From: Candidatus Scatosoma pullistercoris
Lineage (GTDB): Bacteria; Bacillota; Clostridia; Christensenellales; Borkfalkiaceae
Assembly (NCBI GenBank): GCA_018714725.1
Contig: DVMZ01000041.1
Location: 1 to 9,478, forward strand
Reading direction: 5' to 3'
DNA: 9,478 nucleotides
Position numbers and translations under genes: made by a program. How positions within the stretch are numbered: the first letter of the stretch is position 1; the number at the start of each line of letters is the position of its first letter. Below are positions 1-7,369 of the stretch, one piece after another. A model generated the notes under the pieces. The model worked only from the letters and a program-made list of their open reading frames with translations, was not told where the DNA came from and ran no database searches.

Positions 1-2574
1 GCGGGTTCCGTGCCCGTCGTGAACGGCGAAAGAGCGGAAGCGTTGGCGCCCGAAGGACTGGAAACGGACGGAAAGTGGTATACGGATGAAGAGTTTACCA
101 CTCCTTACGATTTCTCTTCGCCCGTGACGGCAGATGTCTCCCTGTACAATGCCGGCTATACCGCCGGGCTGAAAATCGAAAACGGCGCGGTGGTCGGTTA
201 CACCGGCTCGAGCGAAGAAGTCATCGTTCCCGTCGTTTACGGGGGCAACAAAGTCACCGCCATTGCCGACAGCGCATTTCTCGGCAACGAGACGATCCTT
301 TCGGTTCTGCTTCCGGGAACGGTGACGTCCGTCGGGGCATATGCCTTTTACGGCTGCGCTTATCTGGAAACGATCAACCTTTCTTCTTCGGTGAAAACCA
401 TCGGGGAATATGCCTTTTACAGGAACGAGCGGTTGGAAAGTTTCGGGGATCTCAGCGGAATTTCCGCCGTGGAAGAGGGCACGTTCCTCGGCTGTGAAAA
501 GATCACGTCCGCAGAACTTCCCGAAGGAACTTCTTATATCGGTGCGTATGCGTTTGCAGAATGCGTATCGCTCGGAGAAATCGGATTCCCCGAATCGTTG
601 ACTTCGGTTGGCGATTATGCGTTCCAGGGATGTTCTTCTCTGACGAAAGTTCGTATCCCCGGGGCGCTGACCACGATCGGGACGGGTGCGTTCAGCGAAT
701 GCGACTCGCTTGACTTTGCGGAAGTGGCGGAGGGCAATGCGACGTACTCGGTCGTGAACGGCAACCTCTATACCGATGCGGGGAAGACGCTGGTGCTGTA
801 TTTCCGGGCGGACAAACAGGAAACCGCATATACGACGGGAAGCGAGACGACCATTCTCGAAGGGGCTTTCGCCAACGGGGATTCCCTTACGTCGATCGTG
901 ATCGGTGAGGGCGTAACGAAAATTGAACGCGGTGCGCTGAAAGGCGCTTCCAGTCTGCAATCGCTCACCGTGCCCTATCTGGGAGACGGCGCGGGGAATC
1001 AGTTCCCGGCTTACATCTTCGGGGCGGAGCGCGCGGCGGACAACGGCACGACCGGGTTGTATGTTCCCAAAACGCTTCAATCGCTTACGATCACTTCTCC
1101 CGTCGGCGCCGTTGCCGGGTATGCGTTTTACGGTTGCACGGGGCTTCGCGAGATTTCCGGACTGGACGGCGCGTCGAGCTACGGCGCGTATGCGTTTGCC
1201 TATTCGGGACTGGAATCCGCCGAAGTTCCCGCCACGGTGACGGAGATCGGAGAAAATGCGTTTTCCGGCTGTGCGTCGCTGACGGAAATCAAAGTGGCGG
1301 CGGACAATGCGAATTACGCTTCTTACGACGGATGCCTGTATGACGCGGCGCTGAAAGTGCTGTATACGGTGCCTTCCGCAAAGACTTCGGTGGAATTTCC
1401 GGATACTGTGAAGGAAATCTCTTCCTATGCTTTCCGCGACAGTCTCGTGGAATCGGTGGAGATTCCCGAAAGCGTGGAGACAATCGGTTATTATGCGTTC
1501 TATGGCTGTAACGCGCTTCGCCATCTGCGCGTGCCGTTCATCGGCGGCAGCCGGACGGAAAATACTTATATGCTGTATATCTTCGGCGGGCATTATACCG
1601 TCGAGACCGACGAAGAGGGCGAAGAGAGCGTCACCTTCGACAATACGGGCGCTTATCCGGCGCTGCTGGAATCCATCGACTATTACGGAACGGCGGATAT
1701 CCCGGACTATGCGTTTACCTATTGCAGCACGCTGAAATCGGTGAATTACGGGGACGAGATCACCCGGATCGGCAAATACGCTTTTTCCAACACGGCGCTT
1801 TCGTCGTTAGCGATCGGTTCCGGCGTGACCTCGATCGGAGATTTTGCCTATTCCTATCTCGACGAGCTGGAAGGAGAAATCACCATTCCGGGTACGGTCC
1901 GTGAAATGGGCGAAGGCGTTCTTGCCGGCAGCCGCTATGTCACCGCCGTGACCTTTGAGGAAGGGGTGACGGAAATCGGAAGGGCCTTTATGCTGGCATA
2001 TACGTCTTCGGACTCGTCAACCGAGACCTATTATTATTATTCCAGCCTGGAAGAGATCAATATTCCCGCCAGCGTGACGAAAATTCATCCGCTCGCATTC
2101 ACTTATGCGGGATACAACTATGATTCGTCGCAGAAAAAGCAGGTGACGAGTCCCGTTCGTCTGAATATTGCGGAAGGGAGCAAACTGACCCTGATTGACG
2201 AAGCGGCGTTTGCTTACAGCGGAATCGTGGAGCTCAATCTCCCCGCGAGCGTTCAGGAGATCGGGGTACAGGCATTTTTCGGCTGCGAATACCTCACGGC
2301 GGTGAATTTCGGAACGGCGGAAGAGGGAAGCGCGCTGAGTTCGATCGGCGGCCTTGCGTTCGGTTACTGTCCGGCGCTTGCCGAAATGAACATTTACAAA
2401 ACCGTGACAAGCACGTCGGACGTTCCCGCGATTTCTCCCTACACGGCGGGCGGCGGAGCGATCAATTTCCTGTACGGGTCTTCCGTTCCCGCAATCAACG
2501 TGAGAAACGCGAGCCTGTATAAGTCGCAGCGCTATTGGTCGGAATACGCAAAATCTATTTACGAGATGGAATAA
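1..2574 (+). CDS. BspA-like leucine-rich-repeat surface protein, 5' end outside the window
   Basis: The reading frame is open from base 1, so the GTG at 10 is probably internal; 857 residues are visible and the true N-terminus lies upstream. Near the start (nt 70-147) is the end of an InlB-B/Flg_new-type repeat, with the pattern WYTDEEFTTPYDFS followed by VTADVSLY. The rest is an array of about 23 LRR_5 (BspA/TpLRR) units of the form 'V..IG.yAFygC..L..i.iP', ending in the usual cap with SLYKSQRYWSEYAKSIY. Proteins of this family are extracellular and often bind host or other cell surfaces; that role is inferred here. No LPXTG motif or C-terminal membrane segment is present, so any anchor (signal peptide, lipobox) must be in the unseen N-terminus. 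The next gene starts 12 bp downstream, which suggests co-transcription. The family call is firm; the ligand is unknown. Confidence 0.9.
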   Translation, partial: AGSVPVVNGERAEALAPEGLETDGKWYTDEEFTTPYDFSSPVTADVSLYNAGYTAGLKIENGAVVGYTGSSEEVIVPVVYGGNKVTAIADSAFLGNETILSVLLPGTVTSVGAYAFYGCAYLETINLSSSVKTIGEYAFYRNERLESFGDLSGISAVEEGTFLGCEKITSAELPEGTSYIGAYAFAECVSLGEIGFPESLTSVGDYAFQGCSSLTKVRIPGALTTIGTGAFSECDSLDFAEVAEGNATYSVVNGNLYTDAGKTLVLYFRADKQETAYTTGSETTILEGAFANGDSLTSIVIGEGVTKIERGALKGASSLQSLTVPYLGDGAGNQFPAYIFGAERAADNGTTGLYVPKTLQSLTITSPVGAVAGYAFYGCTGLREISGLDGASSYGAYAFAYSGLESAEVPATVTEIGENAFSGCASLTEIKVAADNANYASYDGCLYDAALKVLYTVPSAKTSVEFPDTVKEISSYAFRDSLVESVEIPESVETIGYYAFYGCNALRHLRVPFIGGSRTENTYMLYIFGGHYTVETDEEGEESVTFDNTGAYPALLESIDYYGTADIPDYAFTYCSTLKSVNYGDEITRIGKYAFSNTALSSLAIGSGVTSIGDFAYSYLDELEGEITIPGTVREMGEGVLAGSRYVTAVTFEEGVTEIGRAFMLAYTSSDSSTETYYYYSSLEEINIPASVTKIHPLAFTYAGYNYDSSQKKQVTSPVRLNIAEGSKLTLIDEAAFAYSGIVELNLPASVQEIGVQAFFGCEYLTAVNFGTAEEGSALSSIGGLAFGYCPALAEMNIYKTVTSTSDVPAISPYTAGGGAINFLYGSSVPAINVRNASLYKSQRYWSEYAKSIYEME
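721..1860 (+). repeat. Two tandem ~190-residue super-repeats within the LRR protein
   Basis: Two kinds of LRR interruption recur in the same order. The first is an Asn-Ala-x-Tyr...LY break (EGNATYSVVNGNLY at 730; ADNANYASYDGCLY at 1300), with the two copies 570 nt apart. The second is a VPYLG/VPFIG...YIFG break (YIFG at 1012 and 1576), with the copies 564 nt apart. Each unit therefore reads break-1, LRRs, break-2, LRRs. The protein copies are clearly diverged, so this is an old duplication. Outer limits are approximate. Confidence 0.6.
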
Positions 2575-2586
2575 AGACGGGGCATA

Positions 2587-3711
2587 ATGAAAATGAAAAA
2601 ATTTGTCAAAAGTTTTATTTTCCTGCTTGCCTGTGCGGTGATGATGTTGGCGGCAGCCTGTTCGCGGCCGGGGACCAGTCCCGATCAGATTCGTAAGGAG
2701 TATCCTTACCTTGTGACGTTTGATTATAACGGCGGCAACGAAAACGGCATGCTGACGAAAGACGCGTACTATAAGGAGAACAGCCTTCTGCTGGAACCGG
2801 GCGGCGGAGCGCAGTATGGCGCGCCGAGCTATGCGGGCCATTATGTGGAAGGGTACTATCGCGGCACCAAGGACGAAAGCGGCGTCGTCACCTTCGGGGA
2901 GCGCTGGGATTTCGATACCGACCGGGTGACGGAAGATATTACGCTGTATGCCAAGTGGTTGGAAATTGAGACCATCAACATTCACTACGGCGAGAACAAT
3001 GCCCAGTTGCTCACGTTGGAAGTGCGTAGGGACGGCACGGACGACTGGAACGTGTTCAACAGCTTCCGCGAGCCTTCCTGGGCCGATCACACCTTCTTCG
3101 GGTTCTATTACGATGAAGAATATACGCAGCCGGTGACCTTCCCGTACACTTATACGGAAGAAAATCCGGACGTATATGCGAGATTCCTCGAAGGGGAATG
3201 GCTGCTGGTCAGTTCGCCGGCGGAGTTTGCGAAAATCCGTTACAATACGAACGTCTGGCTGATGAACGACATCGATATGTCGGAAGCGGAATTCTCGCAG
3301 GTGTCGGGCGTGTACCAGGGCGAATTCAACGGCAACGGATACACCGTATCGGGCATTGCCATGGAGCGTGAGACCACCCGTTCTGCCTATGCGGTGGGTA
3401 TGTTCACGACGATCGGCCCGAATGCCTATTTCCACGACGTGACATTCGAGAACATCACGCTGAGCGTGGAGTTCACGGAGAACAACAACGGTTCCAGCCC
3501 TACCAATTATGTCGGCCTGCTGGCGGCGACCTGGGAGGAGGGCGCGAGGTTTGAAAACGTAAGCGTCAGCGGTTCGGTCTCTTACGATTCTTCGACGACC
3601 GGCCGTACCGTGGAGTGCGGAGGCGTTTACGGAAGATATACCGGCGAAACGTTTGAATATCCCGGATTTACGGCGGACGTCAATATTTCGGACGCGAACG
3701 CCGAAGCATAA
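2587..3711 (+). CDS. Lipoprotein with InlB-B-type repeats and a GLUG/beta-helix-like tail
   Basis: This is a 374-aa predicted surface lipoprotein. It has a Lys-rich start, a hydrophobic stretch (residues ~8-24) and a lipobox-like LAAAC, with Cys25 the likely lipidated residue; an earlier LLAC at 13-16 sits inside the hydrophobic core and is less likely. Residues ~42-124 form an InlB-B/Flg_new repeat (VTFDYNGG ... ITLYAKW). Residues ~126-201 look like a diverged second copy (FFGFYYDEEYTQPVTF ... YARF). Residues ~205-365 resemble the start of a right-handed beta-helix with GLUG motifs: WLMNDIDMS, then GEFNGNGYTVSGI, VGMFTTIG, VGLLA and a final GGVYG. The helix is short for such proteins. Both repeat types are common in surface proteins of gut Firmicutes and Bacteroidetes, so adhesion or carbohydrate binding is plausible but unproven. 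The ribosome site (GACGGGG, ~2576-2582) is weak; the gene lies 12 bp after the LRR gene and 25 bp before the binding-protein gene. Confidence 0.85.
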   Translation: MKMKKFVKSFIFLLACAVMMLAAACSRPGTSPDQIRKEYPYLVTFDYNGGNENGMLTKDAYYKENSLLLEPGGGAQYGAPSYAGHYVEGYYRGTKDESGVVTFGERWDFDTDRVTEDITLYAKWLEIETINIHYGENNAQLLTLEVRRDGTDDWNVFNSFREPSWADHTFFGFYYDEEYTQPVTFPYTYTEENPDVYARFLEGEWLLVSSPAEFAKIRYNTNVWLMNDIDMSEAEFSQVSGVYQGEFNGNGYTVSGIAMERETTRSAYAVGMFTTIGPNAYFHDVTFENITLSVEFTENNNGSSPTNYVGLLAATWEEGARFENVSVSGSVSYDSSTTGRTVECGGVYGRYTGETFEYPGFTADVNISDANAEA

Positions 3712-3727
3712 AAAACTATCTCATCAC

Positions 3728-3733
3728 GGAGGA
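3728..3733 (+). promoter_or_regulatory. Strong ribosome binding site that fixes the binding-protein start
   Basis: GGAGGA lies just before the ATG at 3737 and is the best Shine-Dalgarno match in front of any gene here. It decides the start against an in-frame ATG at 3653, which lies inside the preceding gene and would put 28 polar residues before the signal peptide. Confidence 0.8.
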
Positions 3734-3736
3734 TTT

Positions 3737-6241
3737 ATGAAAAAGAGAAATTTAATTTGCGGTGCGGTATGCCTGACTCTTGCCGGATCCATGGTGCTGT
3801 CTTCCTGTGGGAAGAAAGACAAGACGCGCGACAGCGAGACCACGCCTCTCGTCGTAAGCTCTGAGGCGTTGGACTCTGTGTTCAATCCTTATTTCTATAC
3901 GACCGGCCCGGACGGCAACGTGGTCGGACAGACCCAGATCGGCATGCTGTCCACCGATAAGGACGGCAACCTCGTCTGCGGGGAAAACGAACCCTGCGTC
4001 GTGCTCGATTATACGACGCATACGGTCGGAACACAGCAGGATTATGAACAGTCCGGCAGCTATGAAAATTATTACACCGACTACTGGTTTGCCATCAAAA
4101 ACGGAATCAAGTTTTCCGACGGCAGCGATCTGACCATCAAGGACGTGCTGTTCAACCTGTATGTGCTGCTCGATCCCACCTACACCGGTTCGTCCACGCT
4201 GTATTCCGTGAACATTCAGGGCCTGGCGGCCTATCGCGCGCAGTCGTACGACGAGAGCGAACAGGAAGGCTTCGACCGTTTCTATGAACAGGAAGCGGAG
4301 CTTCGTATCGACTACATCACGCAGTGGTGCGACGATGACGATACGACGATGGATGATCTGACGGCGCTGGACGAATCGATTGAGGCGACGGACGGGTATT
4401 CCATTCTCGAATACATCAGTAAGGCAAAGGAGCTGTTCAAGGAAGAACTCAACACCGACTGGACCACCGCGGCCAGCTCGGTGGAAGATTCCGAATATAA
4501 AAAGTACGGCTTTGATCAGACCTGGCAGATTTATCTCGCCATGGAAGGCCTGATTACGTTCAGCACGGAAGATGACGTAAAGGATACGCCTGCGGCCGTG
4601 CAGTGGAACGATTACGACAAACTCACCGATTATTCCCAGTCCGCGCTGGTTCAGCTGGTCTATGATTATTACATCGGCGACGATCTCGGCATCGAGACCT
4701 ATAAGACCAACCTCAAATCGATCACGAGCGGCGGCTGGCTGACGGCGAGCAACCTTCTGAATTTCGTCAAGGGCAGAGCGATCGAAGAAGCGCTCGGCGG
4801 AGAGAAGAAAGTTCCTTCCATTTCCGGGATTCAGGCGCTTTACGATCAGACGACGATCGGCGAAGGGCAGGATAAGAAGAATCTGGACGGAAGCTATGAC
4901 GTACTGAAAATCCGCGTCAACGGCGTGGACCCCAAAGCTATCTATAACTTCTCGCTGACCATCGCGCCCATGTATTACTATTCGACGCAGGAAGAAATTC
5001 AGAAATTCGATCCCGCGGCGGGCAACTTCGGCGTGGCGTTCGCCTCTTCCGATTTCTTTGAAAGAATGCGCAAGATTCAGGTCCCCGTCGGCGCCGGTCC
5101 TTACAAGGCGAGCAATTCGGATACAAACGTGGGCGATTCCGTTCCCGACAAGAGCGATTTCTTCGACGGGAGCATCGTGTACTTTGAACGCAACCCCTAT
5201 TTCGAGACGGTCGGAAAGGGGATCAGCAACGTCAAGATCAAAAAACTCCGTTACAAGGTCGTTGCCAGCACTCAGCTGTTCGACGCGGTGACGGGCAATT
5301 CCCAGGAAGTCCAGTTTGCGACCCCCACGGCGAGACAGACGTACATTGCCAGCCTGGAAGATGAGAAGCTGAAGGACGATTTCTCTTATGCGCTCGCTTC
5401 GACGCTCGGCTACGGCTATATCGGCATCAACGCCGGCGAGGTCAAGGAACTGGAAATCCGTCAGGCGATCATGTACGCGATCGATCCCACCCTGTGTCTC
5501 GACTACTATCAGGATCCTCAACTCGCTTCGATTATTTACAGACCCATGACTTCCAACAGCTGGGCATATCCCGACGGCTGTACGCCGTATTATCCGTATG
5601 ACGCAACGGGCAAGAAGAGCCAGGAGCTTGCAAATCAGGCAAAGTATTCGCTGAATCCGAGCACGGGCAAGCTGACCAATAACAAGGGCGAGACGCTGAA
5701 ATTCACCTTCACGATCGCCGGAGATACGGAAGATCACCCCGCGTATGCCGCCATGCAGAATGCGGCGGATATCCTCAATAAAATCGGATTCGATATTACG
5801 GTCACGAAGGAATCTCAAGCGCTGAGAAAATTGACGAGCGGCGGTCTGCAGGTGTGGGCGGCGGCGTGGAGCTCCACGATCGACCCCGATATGTATCAGG
5901 TCTATCATAAGGATTCCAAGGCGACTTCGACGCTCAACTGGGGCTACGACGACATTCTCGACGAGGAAAACGCGGACATCTACTACCGTGAAATCGAAAT
6001 GGTGGAAGAGCTGAGCGACAAGATCGACGAAGCGAGAGAGACGCTGGATCGGGACGTCCGGACGAGCATTTATTCGGAATGTCTCGACCTCGTCATGGCG
6101 CTTGCGGTGGAATTCCCGACCTATCAGAGAAACGACCTTTTCATCTGGAATACCAATTTCATCGACAGTTCCACGCTGGCGGAAGCAACCGCATATCAGT
6201 CCCCGCTCAGCCGGATCTGGGAAGTGGATTTTGTCAAGTAA
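3737..6241 (+). CDS. Oligopeptide-type ABC importer substrate-binding lipoprotein, enlarged
   Basis: This is an 834-aa extracytoplasmic solute-binding protein of family 5 (SBP_bac_5; OppA/DppA-like), which captures peptides or similar ligands for the downstream permeases. The signal peptide (MKKRNLICGAVCL...) ends in lipobox VLSSC, so Cys24 should be lipidated. Family hallmarks are NGIKFSDG (122-129) with DLTIKDVLFN after it, VGAGPYK (451-457), YFERNPYF (482-489), YIGINAG followed by IRQAIMYAID (561-583), and VWAAAWSSTIDPD (706-718). Usual members have 500-600 residues; the extra length is mostly a segment at ~166-388, where the core strand resumes at VLKIRVNGVD. That segment is acidic and helix-like, with a CDDDD cluster at 198-202. 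The gene precedes the permeases by 120 bp with a hairpin between, which may allow higher expression of this subunit. The exact ligand (peptide, nickel, heme and others occur in the family) cannot be told from sequence. Confidence 0.92.
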   Translation: MKKRNLICGAVCLTLAGSMVLSSCGKKDKTRDSETTPLVVSSEALDSVFNPYFYTTGPDGNVVGQTQIGMLSTDKDGNLVCGENEPCVVLDYTTHTVGTQQDYEQSGSYENYYTDYWFAIKNGIKFSDGSDLTIKDVLFNLYVLLDPTYTGSSTLYSVNIQGLAAYRAQSYDESEQEGFDRFYEQEAELRIDYITQWCDDDDTTMDDLTALDESIEATDGYSILEYISKAKELFKEELNTDWTTAASSVEDSEYKKYGFDQTWQIYLAMEGLITFSTEDDVKDTPAAVQWNDYDKLTDYSQSALVQLVYDYYIGDDLGIETYKTNLKSITSGGWLTASNLLNFVKGRAIEEALGGEKKVPSISGIQALYDQTTIGEGQDKKNLDGSYDVLKIRVNGVDPKAIYNFSLTIAPMYYYSTQEEIQKFDPAAGNFGVAFASSDFFERMRKIQVPVGAGPYKASNSDTNVGDSVPDKSDFFDGSIVYFERNPYFETVGKGISNVKIKKLRYKVVASTQLFDAVTGNSQEVQFATPTARQTYIASLEDEKLKDDFSYALASTLGYGYIGINAGEVKELEIRQAIMYAIDPTLCLDYYQDPQLASIIYRPMTSNSWAYPDGCTPYYPYDATGKKSQELANQAKYSLNPSTGKLTNNKGETLKFTFTIAGDTEDHPAYAAMQNAADILNKIGFDITVTKESQALRKLTSGGLQVWAAAWSSTIDPDMYQVYHKDSKATSTLNWGYDDILDEENADIYYREIEMVEELSDKIDEARETLDRDVRTSIYSECLDLVMALAVEFPTYQRNDLFIWNTNFIDSSTLAEATAYQSPLSRIWEVDFVK

Positions 6242-6251
6242 TCCTGTTCCG

Positions 6252-6266
6252 GACGGCAAATCCGTC
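6252..6266 (+). promoter_or_regulatory. Small hairpin just after the binding-protein gene
   Basis: GACGG pairs with CCGTC around a CAAAT loop: a 5-bp stem 11 bp past the stop codon. It overlaps the start of an interrupted palindrome, TCAGAAA-G-TTTCTGA (6265-6279). Either could be a minor RNA structure or an operator-like site. The stem is short and no U-tract follows, so function is uncertain. Confidence 0.3.
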
Positions 6267-6305
6267 AGAAAGTTTCTGAGAATTTCCGACAGGCAGGACC
6301 GGCTG

Positions 6306-6336
6306 TCCGCCCGGCGGCAAAATGCCGCCGGGCGGA
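6306..6336 (+). promoter_or_regulatory. Perfect 13-bp GC-rich intercistronic hairpin
   Basis: TCCGCCCGGCGGC (6306-6318) pairs without mismatch with GCCGCCGGGCGGA (6324-6336) around an AAAAT loop; a G-U and a U-A pair could extend it. No run of T follows (ATAAGAACGGG), so it is not a classic intrinsic terminator. It sits between the binding-protein gene and oppB, ending 25 bp before the oppB start. In maltose-type operons a hairpin in this position protects the upstream binding-protein mRNA from 3' decay, raising its level over the permeases; the same role is inferred here. A weak attenuator is the alternative. Confidence 0.7.
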
Positions 6337-6361
6337 TAAGAACGGGAAACGGAGAGAACAA

Positions 6362-7354
6362 ATGGTAAAATACATCATCAAGAGAATACTTTACTCGATC
6401 CTGATTCTTTTTTTCGTCTCTGTTCTGATTTATTTCCTGGTAAGATGTCTGCCCACCGACTATATCGACAATAAATTTGCGGATAAGCTCGGCCAGGGAC
6501 AGATCACGCAGGAGCAGATCGACGACATCAAGAGAATGTACGGGCTTCTGGACAATTCCTTCTTCGGAATTTTGTCGGGATATTTCACCTGGCTGTCCAA
6601 CGTGCTGAAACTGGATCTCGGGACTTCGTTCAAATTTGAACTCCCCGTGGCGGAAGTCATCGGCGAGTATATGTGGATTTCGTTCGGCATTTCGCTGGTG
6701 GCCATGGTGTTGCAGTTTCTGATCGCCATTCCGCTCGGCGTGATGTCGGCGACGCATCAGTACGGGCCGATGGATTATGTGGTCACGATCTTTACGATGA
6801 TCGGTATTTCGCTGCCTTCCTTTTTCCTCGCCACTCTGCTGATCAAAGTGTTCTCCACCACTTTGGGCTGGCTGCCCATGCAGGGGTTGACGGACGCAAT
6901 GAAAGATTATACGGGGCTGGCAAAGGTCGGCGACATCATCCGGCATTGCATTCTGCCCGTGGCGACGTTGGTCATCATCAATATCGGCGGACTCATGCGG
7001 TATTCCCGCACGAATACGCTGGAAGTGCTCAATGCGGATTATATCCGCACGGCGCGCGCCAAGGGCCTTTCGGAGCATACCGTCATTTACAAGCATGTTT
7101 TCCGAAACACCATGATTCCTCTTGTCACGATGATGGCGGGCATTCTGCCCGGCCTGTTCGGCGGCGCGATGATCACGGAAGAGGTCTTTGCCTTGCAGGG
7201 AATCGGCCAGAAAGCCTATCAGGCGCTGAAAGAGGGCGACGTACCGTTCATCATGGGCTACAATATGTTCCTCGCCATTCTGACGGTCATCGGTACGCTG
7301 CTTGCCGACCTCGCTTACGCGGTGGTCGATCCGCGCGTCAAACTGGATAAATAA
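6362..7354 (+). CDS. oppB: Oligopeptide ABC transporter permease, OppB/DppB type
   Basis: This 330-aa inner-membrane subunit is of the BPD_transp_1 family and forms half of the translocation pore. The N-terminus (YIIKRILYSILILFFVSVLIYFLVRCLP) is the typical OppB first helix. Further membrane segments lie at about 102-126, 137-163, 195-213, 249-275 and 296-322. The cytoplasmic coupling loop is at ~222-252 (EVLNADYIRTARAKGL, then HVFRNTMIP), which docks on the ATPases. The late motif ITEEVFALQGIGQ and the end VVDPRVKLDK also match the family. Length is normal and there are no insertions, in contrast to the other subunits. The start follows GGAGAG at 6351-6356. The oppC gene begins 15 bp after the stop. 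Opp, Dpp and App members cannot be separated by sequence alone, so the symbol is by family. Confidence 0.93.
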   Translation: MVKYIIKRILYSILILFFVSVLIYFLVRCLPTDYIDNKFADKLGQGQITQEQIDDIKRMYGLLDNSFFGILSGYFTWLSNVLKLDLGTSFKFELPVAEVIGEYMWISFGISLVAMVLQFLIAIPLGVMSATHQYGPMDYVVTIFTMIGISLPSFFLATLLIKVFSTTLGWLPMQGLTDAMKDYTGLAKVGDIIRHCILPVATLVIINIGGLMRYSRTNTLEVLNADYIRTARAKGLSEHTVIYKHVFRNTMIPLVTMMAGILPGLFGGAMITEEVFALQGIGQKAYQALKEGDVPFIMGYNMFLAILTVIGTLLADLAYAVVDPRVKLDK

Positions 7355-7369
7355 CGCGGAGAGGGATTT

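Noticed and set aside
2017..3435. 472-codon minus-strand open frame across the end of the LRR gene and the lipoprotein gene
   Set aside because: It is in register with both sense genes and reflects their codon bias. The sense strand has a signal peptide, repeat motifs and clear domain patterns.
3653..3736. Upstream in-frame start for the binding protein
   Set aside because: It lies inside the lipoprotein gene, has no good ribosome site and would bury the signal peptide behind 28 polar residues. The ATG at 3737 has GGAGGA and begins a textbook lipoprotein signal.
6306..6345. Intrinsic terminator after the binding-protein gene
   Set aside because: The stem is excellent, but the bases after it (ATAAGAACGGG) contain no T-run, and the rest of the operon lies directly downstream. 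It was kept as a regulatory or processing hairpin instead.
6079..6368. Two small plus-strand open frames over the binding-protein end and the gap to oppB
   Set aside because: Both are out of frame with the well-supported gene, lack ribosome sites and give low-complexity Arg/Ser/Pro-rich products.
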